A DNA stretch of 8,316 nucleotides, taken from the NCBI GenBank assembly GCA_008501785.1, contig QQUD01000489.1, positions 1-8,316 of the forward strand. The letters are read 5' to 3'. Both the position numbers and the translations under genes were made by a program. The DNA is from Chloroflexota bacterium (lineage in GTDB: Bacteria; Chloroflexota; Anaerolineae; Promineifilales; Promineifilaceae). Positions 1-6,378 of the stretch are shown in pieces. The stretch's first letter is position 1. Each line of letters begins with the position of its first letter. The notes under the pieces were generated by a model. The model worked only from the letters and a program-made list of their open reading frames with translations. It was not told the origin of the DNA and made no database searches.

Positions 1-1
1 A

Positions 2-2530
2 GCTGTAATCGCTCGTCAGGCGTTTTTTAAAGATGGCAAATTCTGGGGATTGGTGGCGATGGTTTTAGACATGCCGCCCGTTATTTCAGAAACTGGGTTG
101 GATGATAGGAATAATAATTTGCTTTTTGCATTGCGAGATGGGGCCGGAACCGTCTTTTTTGGAGATGAGACATTATTTGAGAATGATCCTGTCACATACA
201 TTGTTGACCTGCCAGAAGGATCATGGGAAATGGCTGCTGTACCTGTGGCAGGCTGGAATGTGGGGAAGACGAACTCATACTTATTTTTCCAAGTGGGCAG
301 CCTCATCGTTACTTTGTTGTTAACGGCTTTGGCCTATTTGGTGGCTAATCGGCAGGTGCGTTTGAATACGGCCGTTCAACAAAAAACAGGCGAACTCTCG
401 CAAACATTGCAGAAATTACAAGAAAGCGAACTCTTGTATCGTTCAATTGTCCAAGATTTACCGAGTTTGATTTGCAGTTTTTTGCCAGGTGGCATTATAA
501 CATTTGTAAATGATGCCTACTGTCAGTATTTCGAGAAGAAATGCGAAGAGTTGATTGGTCAATCCTTTGCGCTATTAATTCATGAAAACGACAGAGTTCA
601 TGCCATGTCGAACATCGCGTCCCTCACAGTTGATGCACCCAACGACACACTTGAACATCGTGCTGTTTTGCCCGGAGGTGAGATACGTTGGCAGCGCTGG
701 ACCAATCGTGGTTTTTTTGATGAAAATGGTCAGATTGTTTTTTACCAATCGTTTGGTCAAGATATAACCGATCAAAAAAATTCTGAGCTTGCTTTACAAG
801 AAAGTGAAGCACGTTATCGAAATATTTTCCAAACAACGGCCGTTTCTATCTGGGAAGAAGATTTTACAGAGGTAAAATCAGCGATTGACGCCGTGAAAGC
901 GGAAGGTGTCGTCGATTTCGCCGCTTATTTGGACACACATCCAGAATTTGTAACGAATGCGGTAGAGTTGGTCAAAGTGCTTGATGTTAACGAAGCCACT
1001 TTAAAGATGTACAAGGCGCAAAATAAAGAGGAGTTTATACACGCACTTGATCGCTTGTTTTTGCCAGAGACATTGACCGCTTTTAAAGAAGAGTTGATTG
1101 CGATTGCTGAAGGAAAGCCGCATTTTGAAACCGAGACAGGTATACAGACTTTAGCGGGAAACCGGTTCGAAATACTTTTAAAGATGCATATTCCCACAAC
1201 CAAAGAAGAATTTAACCATGTCTTGGTGAGTATGATGGACATTACTAAACTCAAAAAAGCAGAGGCAGCGCACAAAATGACAAAAGTCGCCTTAGAAGAA
1301 AGTGAAGAACGGTATCGTTTGCTGGTTGAGATGTCTCCTGATGGTATTGTTTTACACCGCGATGACAAGGTAATCTATGCAAATGATACGATGGCTCGTT
1401 TGGTAGGAGCCGAACACCCTGACGAATTGATTGGCAGGCCGATTGAATCATTTGTCCACCCTGATCATTGGGAAGAAACCCTGGAACGCGCAAAACGGAT
1501 GAAAGCTGGGGAACAAGGATTGTACCCTGCGGAAGATGTTTATGTGCGGCTAGATGGAACGGCCGTTCCTGTAGAGGTTACCGTCGTGTCTTTGACCTAT
1601 CAAGGAGAAACGGCCGTGCAAGTCATTGTGCGCGACATTAGCCAGCGCAAAATAACAACTGCAGAATTAGCGCAGTACCATGAGCAGTTAGAACGACTCG
1701 TTACAGATCGGACACGTGAACTTGAAAAACGTGTGACAGATTTTGAACAACTCAATAATGGTATGCTTAACTTATTAATGGACTTGCAATTAGCCAGTGA
1801 GCAAGTTTCTCGAACGGCAAAACAATTGGAAGAAACAAATGAGGAGTTAGAGTCATTTGCCTACTCTGTGTCCCACGATTTACGTGCGCCCTTGCGCCAC
1901 ATAAGTGGTTTTGTTACCATGCTACAAAAGCGTGAAGGTGAGCGACTAGATGAGAAATCAACTCACTACCTGCAAGTAATCAATGGAGCGGCTTTGCGAA
2001 TGGGTCAACTAATTGACGATCTGTTAACATTTTCACGTACAAGCCGAAAAGATTTATTCACGCAACCAGTAGATGTTAATAACTTAGTAGCAGAAGCGCA
2101 GCGAGAGCTATCTGCCGATATAGAAAATCGAACTATTATCTGGCAAAAAGAAACCTTACCTATGATAACGGCAGATCCTTCCTTACTTCGTCAGGTATGG
2201 ACCAATCTAATTGAGAATGCAGTCAAATATACTTCACATTGCGAAGAAGCCCGTATCGAAATAGGTGCCTTCCCGCCAGATGAAAACAATGAGACAACCT
2301 TTTTTGTACGTGACAATGGTGTCGGGTTTGATGCAAAATATATCGACAAGCTATTTGGTGTCTTCCAACGATTGCATCGAGACGATGAATTTGAAGGAAC
2401 AGGAATTGGCTTGGCTATCGTGCGCCGTATCATTCATCGGCATAACGGCCGTACTTGGGCAGAGGGTGAATTAGATAAAGGTGCAACGTTCTACTTTACT
2501 ATCCCTAATGAAACAAATCTTACTCGCTGA
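2..2530 (+). CDS. CHASE-PAS-PAS-PAS sensor histidine kinase (5' truncated by window edge)
   Basis: Membrane-bound sensor kinase that should autophosphorylate on His in response to an extracytoplasmic signal and pass the phosphate to a receiver. The frame is open from base 2 (842 residues visible), and residues before the TTG at 50 already read as CHASE sequence ([13 protein letters not shown]), so the true start lies upstream. Visible order: C-terminal part of CHASE (about 1-88, ending in [13 protein letters not shown]), one membrane helix (about 95-115), three PAS domains (about 144-258, 270-418, 436-550), a coiled coil (about 555-615), then HisKA and HATPase. The H-box [11 protein letters not shown] has His625 (codon 1874-1876). 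The ATPase domain shows N-box Asn739, G1 Asp771 (DNGVGFD) and G2 from Gly799 (GTGIGL), so it looks catalytically complete. Missing are the N-terminal helix and the first half of CHASE, perhaps 150-200 residues. The H-box style is that of phytochrome-like kinases, which fits the Rcp1-type regulator overlapping its 3' end. The ligand cannot be told from sequence. Confidence 0.93.
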   Translation, partial: AVIARQAFFKDGKFWGLVAMVLDMPPVISETGLDDRNNNLLFALRDGAGTVFFGDETLFENDPVTYIVDLPEGSWEMAAVPVAGWNVGKTNSYLFFQVGSLIVTLLLTALAYLVANRQVRLNTAVQQKTGELSQTLQKLQESELLYRSIVQDLPSLICSFLPGGIITFVNDAYCQYFEKKCEELIGQSFALLIHENDRVHAMSNIASLTVDAPNDTLEHRAVLPGGEIRWQRWTNRGFFDENGQIVFYQSFGQDITDQKNSELALQESEARYRNIFQTTAVSIWEEDFTEVKSAIDAVKAEGVVDFAAYLDTHPEFVTNAVELVKVLDVNEATLKMYKAQNKEEFIHALDRLFLPETLTAFKEELIAIAEGKPHFETETGIQTLAGNRFEILLKMHIPTTKEEFNHVLVSMMDITKLKKAEAAHKMTKVALEESEERYRLLVEMSPDGIVLHRDDKVIYANDTMARLVGAEHPDELIGRPIESFVHPDHWEETLERAKRMKAGEQGLYPAEDVYVRLDGTAVPVEVTVVSLTYQGETAVQVIVRDISQRKITTAELAQYHEQLERLVTDRTRELEKRVTDFEQLNNGMLNLLMDLQLASEQVSRTAKQLEETNEELESFAYSVSHDLRAPLRHISGFVTMLQKREGERLDEKSTHYLQVINGAALRMGQLIDDLLTFSRTSRKDLFTQPVDVNNLVAEAQRELSADIENRTIIWQKETLPMITADPSLLRQVWTNLIENAVKYTSHCEEARIEIGAFPPDENNETTFFVRDNGVGFDAKYIDKLFGVFQRLHRDDEFEGTGIGLAIVRRIIHRHNGRTWAEGELDKGATFYFTIPNETNLTR
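368..375. repeat. ACGGCCGT palindrome, copy 1
   Basis: Context tACGGCCGTt, in the kinase gene just after the membrane helix; read as ACG GCC GTT (Thr-Ala-Val). Confidence 0.8.
835..844. repeat. AACGGCCGTT palindrome, copy 2
   Basis: Full 10-bp form in the kinase gene at the start of the second PAS domain; read as ACG GCC GTT (Thr-Ala-Val). Confidence 0.8.
1558..1567. repeat. AACGGCCGTT palindrome, copy 3
   Basis: Full 10-bp form in the third PAS domain, inside a longer imperfect dyad GGAACGGCCGTTCC (1556-1569), which is itself a perfect 14-bp palindrome. Read as ACG GCC GTT. Confidence 0.85.
1610..1617. repeat. ACGGCCGT palindrome, copy 4
   Basis: Context aACGGCCGTg, only 51 bp after copy 3, the closest pair in the window; read as ACG GCC GTG (Thr-Ala-Val). 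Confidence 0.8.
2445..2452. repeat. ACGGCCGT palindrome, copy 5
   Basis: Context aACGGCCGTa near the 3' end of the kinase gene. Here the phase differs: AAC GGC CGT (Asn-Gly-Arg, in the family-conserved His-Asn-Gly region). Confidence 0.8.
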
Positions 2531-2948
2531 AAACGACCCTAACGATGTTGAGTTAACATTATCCGCTTTGGATGAATATAACCTTGCAAATCAAACAGTT
2601 GTTGTTCAAGACGGAGTGGAAGCGTTAGATTTTCTTTACCGACGTGGTAAATTTGCTAATCGCGCCCACGGAAATCCAGTTGTTGTTTTGCTTGACCTAA
2701 AAATGCCTCGCGTAAATGGCTTGGAAGTGTTGCGGCAGATAAAAAGTGATCCTAAACTGAATACAATACCTGTCGTCATTCTCACCTCGTCCCGTGAAAG
2801 CCAAGATATTATGCAAAGCTACAAACTTGGTGTCAATGGCTATGTTGTCAAACCTGTCATTTTTACTGAATTTATTGAAGCGGTTAAAAAATTGGGCTTG
2901 TTCTGGGTATTAACAAATGAGTCAGCACCTACTACGAAGGACCTTTAA
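2508..2948 (+). CDS. Rcp1-type single-domain response regulator
   Basis: Stand-alone receiver of 146 residues, the expected phosphate acceptor of the kinase just upstream. Phospho-acceptor Asp63 lies in [11 protein letters not shown], the switch Thr93 in VVILTSSRE and the conserved Lys115 in the KP pair. The ending [10 protein letters not shown] is typical of the Rcp1 family that partners cyanobacterial phytochrome Cph1. There is no DNA-binding or enzymatic output domain, so it probably acts by protein contact or as a relay intermediate. One oddity: the acidic pocket reads AENDP instead of the usual VEDNP, so the second acidic residue is Asn9, with Asp10 next to it. The ATG at 2508 was chosen because MKQILLAEN begins the receiver fold at its usual place; a GTG at 2481 would add nine residues of no family likeness. 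The start lies 23 bp inside the kinase gene and has no clear Shine-Dalgarno, which suggests translational coupling. Confidence 0.93.
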   Translation: MKQILLAENDPNDVELTLSALDEYNLANQTVVVQDGVEALDFLYRRGKFANRAHGNPVVVLLDLKMPRVNGLEVLRQIKSDPKLNTIPVVILTSSRESQDIMQSYKLGVNGYVVKPVIFTEFIEAVKKLGLFWVLTNESAPTTKDL

Positions 2949-2986
2949 CCAGTTTACAAATAGTCGCTCAGAGAAGCGTGCGTTTT

Positions 2987-2990
2987 GGAG
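2987..2990 (+). promoter_or_regulatory. Shine-Dalgarno GGAG deciding the hybrid kinase start
   Basis: GGAG lies 6 nt before the ATG at 2997. It excludes the in-frame TTG at 2985, which overlaps this site, and supports independent initiation after the 48-bp gap behind the response regulator. Confidence 0.75.
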
Positions 2991-2996
2991 AATGAT

Positions 2997-4901
2997 ATGC
3001 CATCATCATTGTTGCGTTTACTTATTTTAGAAGATGAACCATTAGATGCAGAACTAATCGTAGCTACGCTTGAAGATGGTGGGTATTCCTGTCAGTGGGA
3101 TCGTGTAGAGACAGAAGAATTATTTAAAAATCGACTTAATAATCCCCAATACGATCTAATTTTAGCTGACTATCGTTTGCCAACCTTTGATGGCCTCACA
3201 GCCCTGAAAATATTCGCCAAACGTAAATTAAATATCCCTTTCATCATCGTGTCTGGCACATTAGGAGAGGAGTTAGCAATTGAAAGCCTGAAAGCTGGTG
3301 CGACTGATTATGTGCTAAAACAGCGATTGGGGCGACTGGTCCCGGTGGTAAAACGAGCGCTTCGTGAAAAAGAGGAACAGCGAATGCGCAGACAGGCAGA
3401 AGATGAGCTGCGGAAATTGTCGCAAGCCGTGAAACAAAGCCCTTCATCAATAATGATTACCGATACGAAAGGCCTCCTCGAATATGTCAACCCTAAGTTC
3501 ACTGAAGTGACGGGTTACTCGTTAAATGAAGTTGTGGGAAAGAAGCCTTCCATTTTGAAAGGAGGACATACGTCAAAAGAAGAATATGAGAAATTGTGGG
3601 AAAAGATTTTGGCGGGGGAGGAATGGCGTGGGGAGTTTCATAATAAAAGAAAAGATGGCTCATTGTATTGGGAAATTGCTTCGATTTCTGCCATTAAGAA
3701 TTCGAATAACACTATCACACATTATTTAGCTGTTAAGGAGGATATTACCGAACGCAAACTGCTTGAAGAAAAGGCTAGACAACAAGAACGTTTAGCCTCG
3801 ATTGGTCAGTTGGCTGCTGGAATTGCCCATGATTTTAATAATATCTTAGCCGTTATATCATTATATAGCGATTTGCTGGCAGGTGGAACGCTTTCGGATG
3901 CAAGTCGGAGCCAAGTGGCAATAATTTCTCAACAGAGCAAACGGGCAGCTGATTTAATTCAACAAATTTTAGACTTTAGCCGCCGAGCCATTTTAGAGCG
4001 TGCACCGATAGATTTAAAATACCAGATCAAAGAATTATTAGCGCTCTGGAACCGCACGCTGCCTGACAATATCAAACTTGTATTTGAACATAGCGTTGGA
4101 TCATTTGGTGTATATGCAGATCCGACACGTATCCAACAAATGTTAATGAATTTGGTTATCAATGCTCGCGACGCAATGTCAGATGGTGGCAAAATATCCC
4201 TTAAATTGAGAAGAATACAGGTTGAAGATTGCCCAGACCCGGCAAAATTGGAAATGCAGGCCGGTAATTGGGTTAAAATAACAGTATCAGACAATGGGGC
4301 AGGGATTCCCCCAGAAGTGTTGACGCATCTTTACGAGCCTTTTTTTACAACCAAAGCTCCTGGGGAAGGAACTGGGTTGGGGTTGGCTCAGGTTTACGGC
4401 ATTGTCAAACAGCATGAAGGTCACATTTCGGTTGAGAGTGTTGTTGGTGAGGGAACCACATTTTCTATATATCTTCCCGTTTCACCATTGCCTAAAAATG
4501 AACATTTTGGCGAAGATTTAACTATTCCATATGGTCAAAAAGAAACTATCTTGATAGTAGAAGACAACGAAGTTGCCCAGAAAGCACTTTACGACAGCCT
4601 GCAAGTGTTAGAGTATCAGGTTGTTTCAGCATCTAATGGTCAGGAAGCTTTACTGATTTTGGAGAAGTCCCAAACTGATATTGCACTCATTTTATGTGAT
4701 CGGGTGATGCCAGGAATCGGTGGGGTTGAGCTATTGGAAACGCTTAGACAAAAAGATATTGAGATTCCATTTGTGCTAATGTCTGGTTACATTCCGGAAG
4801 AGGAATTGGCATATTTAAAGAACCAAGGTGTTGCGGATTGGTTGCAGAAACCATTGAGATTGGGGCAATTAGCAGAAGTTGTGGCAAAGGTGCTTGCTTA
4901 G
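2997..4901 (+). CDS. Hybrid histidine kinase, receiver-PAS-HisKA-HATPase-receiver
   Basis: Soluble hybrid kinase of 634 residues with no membrane segment, likely a cytoplasmic node of a phosphorelay. Domain order: N-terminal receiver (about 7-122; acidic pair Glu12-Asp13, phospho-acceptor Asp58 in LADYRLPTFDG, Lys108), coiled linker (about 123-142), PAS plus PAC (about 143-255, ending AVKEDITERK), HisKA with His278 in GIAHDFNN (NtrB-like H-box), HATPase with N-box Asn389, G1 Asp432 (DNGAGIP) and G2 from Gly458 (GTGLGL), then a C-terminal receiver (about 517-634; Glu522-Asp523, Asp568 in LCDRVMPG, Lys618-Pro). In the first receiver the usual Lys-Pro is Lys-Gln (VLKQRLG), which is common in receivers at the N-terminus of PAS kinases. 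The first receiver probably takes input from an upstream kinase and the last accepts phosphate from His278, but direction of flow is inference. It lies third in the signalling operon and its stop is 17 bp from the convergent dehydratase stop. Confidence 0.93.
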   Translation: MPSSLLRLLILEDEPLDAELIVATLEDGGYSCQWDRVETEELFKNRLNNPQYDLILADYRLPTFDGLTALKIFAKRKLNIPFIIVSGTLGEELAIESLKAGATDYVLKQRLGRLVPVVKRALREKEEQRMRRQAEDELRKLSQAVKQSPSSIMITDTKGLLEYVNPKFTEVTGYSLNEVVGKKPSILKGGHTSKEEYEKLWEKILAGEEWRGEFHNKRKDGSLYWEIASISAIKNSNNTITHYLAVKEDITERKLLEEKARQQERLASIGQLAAGIAHDFNNILAVISLYSDLLAGGTLSDASRSQVAIISQQSKRAADLIQQILDFSRRAILERAPIDLKYQIKELLALWNRTLPDNIKLVFEHSVGSFGVYADPTRIQQMLMNLVINARDAMSDGGKISLKLRRIQVEDCPDPAKLEMQAGNWVKITVSDNGAGIPPEVLTHLYEPFFTTKAPGEGTGLGLAQVYGIVKQHEGHISVESVVGEGTTFSIYLPVSPLPKNEHFGEDLTIPYGQKETILIVEDNEVAQKALYDSLQVLEYQVVSASNGQEALLILEKSQTDIALILCDRVMPGIGGVELLETLRQKDIEIPFVLMSGYIPEEELAYLKNQGVADWLQKPLRLGQLAEVVAKVLA

Positions 4902-4956
4902 CACAATTCAGGGCAACATTATTTGGCCAGTTTTTCCATTTTTTGTGCTAACGCAA
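4894..4956. repeat. Inverted repeat across the convergent gene ends
   Basis: Left arm 4894-4906 (TTGCTTAGCACAA) pairs with right arm 4943-4956 (TTGTGCTAACGCAA) over 13 bp with one bulged C at 4952; the inner 9 bp are perfect. The 36-nt loop carries two T runs and the dehydratase stop, and the left arm contains the hybrid kinase stop. Neither strand has a U tract right after the second arm, so it is not a classical intrinsic terminator. A 3'-end-protecting or factor-assisted bidirectional terminator is possible. Confidence 0.35.
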
Positions 4957-5209
4957 TATCGAGATTGCTGATGGCATTGCCGAGATCGTGGGTTACTAAA
5001 TTGACAGTCACACGATTGTAAACATTGGACCATTCAGGATGGTGGTCCATTTTGTCGGCTTCGATACCAACCGCTACCATCCACCCAAGCGCTGTCGCAA
5101 AGGATGCAAATTTATATGTTTTATGCAGCTTGCCATCCTTGACAGACCAACCAGGTAATGTCGTTAATGCCGCATTTAATTCGTTTTCGGGTAATGGATA
5201 GCGTGCCAT
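4919..5209 (-). CDS. phhB: Pterin-4a-carbinolamine dehydratase (PCD/DCoH family)
   Basis: Small cytoplasmic enzyme of 96 residues, the usual length for the family. The known reaction is dehydration of 4a-hydroxytetrahydrobiopterin to the quinonoid dihydropterin, recycling the cofactor of aromatic amino acid hydroxylases. The signature is complete: EADKMDHHPEWSNVYNRV with His56, His57, Pro58 and Trp60, followed by His74 (VTHDLGNAISNLD) and Asp84. PGWSV at 19-23 is also typical. The ATG at 5209 has a strong GGAGG. It is the last gene of a minus-strand cluster, 15 bp after the membrane protein stop. No aromatic amino acid hydroxylase or pterin biosynthesis gene is in the window, so the substrate pathway here is unknown; in many bacteria such stand-alone homologues have an undefined role, with molybdopterin metabolism one proposal. 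The symbol is by family, not by proven orthology. Confidence 0.93.
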   Translation of the reverse strand: MARYPLPENELNAALTTLPGWSVKDGKLHKTYKFASFATALGWMVAVGIEADKMDHHPEWSNVYNRVTVNLVTHDLGNAISNLDIALAQKMEKLAK

Positions 5210-5216
5210 AAAAATT

Positions 5217-5221
5217 CCTCC
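5217..5221 (-). promoter_or_regulatory. phhB: Shine-Dalgarno GGAGG of the pterin dehydratase gene
   Basis: On the minus strand GGAGG lies 7 nt before the ATG at 5209. It is the strongest ribosome binding site in the window and sits entirely in the 15-bp gap behind the membrane protein gene, so this gene can be translated well even as the last of a polycistronic message. Confidence 0.75.
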
Positions 5222-5224
5222 ACC

Positions 5225-6364
5225 TTATAAAATACGACCATTATAGATAAATTCAATAACACCATTTATAATGAATATCCCAGCGTATCCACCCCCAATG
5301 CCAACCACCAAACTAGCTAATACAGCCATCAGTATTTGTGTGCGATGTTGCGGTTGAAAGAGGAGTGTTACAGTTTTTCGAAATGGCCATTTTTCAGCAC
5401 CAATAATAATCTTGTCGATAAATGTTTGTGAACTAATATGCTTGAGTGGTTTGCGTTCTAGTTCATCATGAACACCAAGGAAGATGCCGAAAATGCCCAA
5501 TATGGTTGGTAAAATTACCAGGCTCAAAATACCACCAGTTGTTGTCCCAATGATCAGTCCTAGCACCATCGCAGGCAGTAAAAATGGCGCGGACCCCTGG
5601 CTTAACATTTCTTGAGGTGCTTCAATTAATTCAACAACCATTGCAATGGGACCACGTGCAGTCAGTCCTCCAAAAGCACCAATAGAAGCCACCAAAAGCA
5701 TAGGGGCTATTGCGCCGCTGAGTAAGCCAACGAACATGCCAGAGAGAATGCCGTTTTGCCAAACGACAACAACTGAAAGTATTGCACTGAGTATGGAGAT
5801 GATAATCGTGATCAATCGTTTTTGTTTGACGGAGACCAGGTACCCACCGACTGTGCCTCCGAGAACGGCCGTTATCACCCACCACCACTGACTATTTGAT
5901 ATTACCCCCAAAACAACGCCAATGATCAGACCAACACCTGCCCCCAACAAGGCAACTAAAAAGATCGACCCAAAGAACAAAAATGATTTAGTTAGAAAGG
6001 AATCGTTTTCCTCTGGTAAAACCCGAGTTAATGCGCCAGCAATCGCACCAAAAATTAAACCACGCACAGTGCTAAAGAAAAAACTACTTGCAAAAGGATG
6101 GGTGCTGCCCCCGATAACTGTGCTAATCACAGCCGTGCCTAACCCAATCAGTATGCCAGCAAACAAACCACTCCAGACCCCTTCGTTTGTTTTTAGAATC
6201 AAGGTATAGGAAGCAAATAGTGCAATAATGATCGACCCACAAACAATGCTGATAAACGGCCGTTCTGTCACCTTCCCCAGAATGCCAAAAAAGACACCAA
6301 CCAAAAGCATAAAAATCAACTCAGAAAGCGCCAACTGCTTTAATTTCAAACTTGGTGTTTTCAT
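5225..6364 (-). CDS. Polytopic, glycine-rich membrane protein of unknown function
   Basis: I do not recognise the family. The 379 residues form about nine or ten hydrophobic segments, at roughly 13-30, 37-56, 64-86, 100-115, 127-155, 160-178, 184-202, 205-235, 258-297 (long enough for two) and 344-370. They are rich in Gly and small residues with GxxxG-like spacing (GLFAGILIGLG, GAGVGLIIGVVLG, GMFVGLLSG), which favours tight helix packing. Two polar stretches stand out: about 236-257 (ELIEAPQEM) and about 298-343 (DELERKPLKH, then EKWPFRK). No signal peptide, nucleotide-binding motif or transporter signature is visible. The ATG at 6364 was preferred, leaving 14 bp after the GNAT stop, although no Shine-Dalgarno precedes it. 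An in-frame TTG at 6397 would add eleven residues and overlap the GNAT gene by 19 bp; translational coupling could serve either start. Co-transcription with its neighbours is likely from the spacing only. Confidence 0.8.
   Translation of the reverse strand: MKTPSLKLKQLALSELIFMLLVGVFFGILGKVTERPFISIVCGSIIIALFASYTLILKTNEGVWSGLFAGILIGLGTAVISTVIGGSTHPFASSFFFSTVRGLIFGAIAGALTRVLPEENDSFLTKSFLFFGSIFLVALLGAGVGLIIGVVLGVISNSQWWWVITAVLGGTVGGYLVSVKQKRLITIIISILSAILSVVVVWQNGILSGMFVGLLSGAIAPMLLVASIGAFGGLTARGPIAMVVELIEAPQEMLSQGSAPFLLPAMVLGLIIGTTTGGILSLVILPTILGIFGIFLGVHDELERKPLKHISSQTFIDKIIIGAEKWPFRKTVTLLFQPQHRTQILMAVLASLVVGIGGGYAGIFIINGVIEFIYNGRIL
5864..5873. repeat. AACGGCCGTT palindrome, copy 6
   Basis: Full 10-bp form in the membrane protein gene, read on the minus strand as ACG GCC GTT (Thr-Ala-Val). 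First copy after a gap of about 3.4 kb. Confidence 0.8.
6255..6264. repeat. AACGGCCGTT palindrome, copy 7
   Basis: Full 10-bp form near the 5' end of the membrane protein gene. The third codon phase is used: GAA CGG CCG TTT (Glu-Arg-Pro-Phe) on the minus strand. Confidence 0.8.
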
Positions 6365-6378
6365 CTTGTTTGCGAAAA

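Noticed and set aside
417..1320. Three similar DNA stretches (near 417, 797 and 1296) encoding Glu-Ser-Glu...Tyr-Arg
   Set aside because: They are the usual start of PAS domains in multi-PAS kinases, explained by domain repetition and not by a separate repeat element.
925..1368. Minus-strand open frame of 147 codons inside the kinase gene
   Set aside because: Lies opposite conserved PAS coding sequence, no family likeness and no ribosome binding site seen.
2481..2507. GTG start for the response regulator nine codons upstream
   Set aside because: The added residues have no family likeness, and MKQILLAEN at 2508 is the usual receiver beginning.
2965..2986. Possible terminator between response regulator and hybrid kinase (CGCT/AGCG stem followed by TTTT)
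   Set aside because: Only four base pairs of stem, and the T run is separated from it and overlaps the Shine-Dalgarno region.
2985..2996. TTG start for the hybrid kinase
   Set aside because: It overlaps the GGAG that sits correctly for the ATG at 2997.
5922..6209. Plus-strand open frame, Pro/Lys-rich, antisense to the membrane protein gene
   Set aside because: Its composition is that expected from the reverse strand of hydrophobic codons; no start context or motif.
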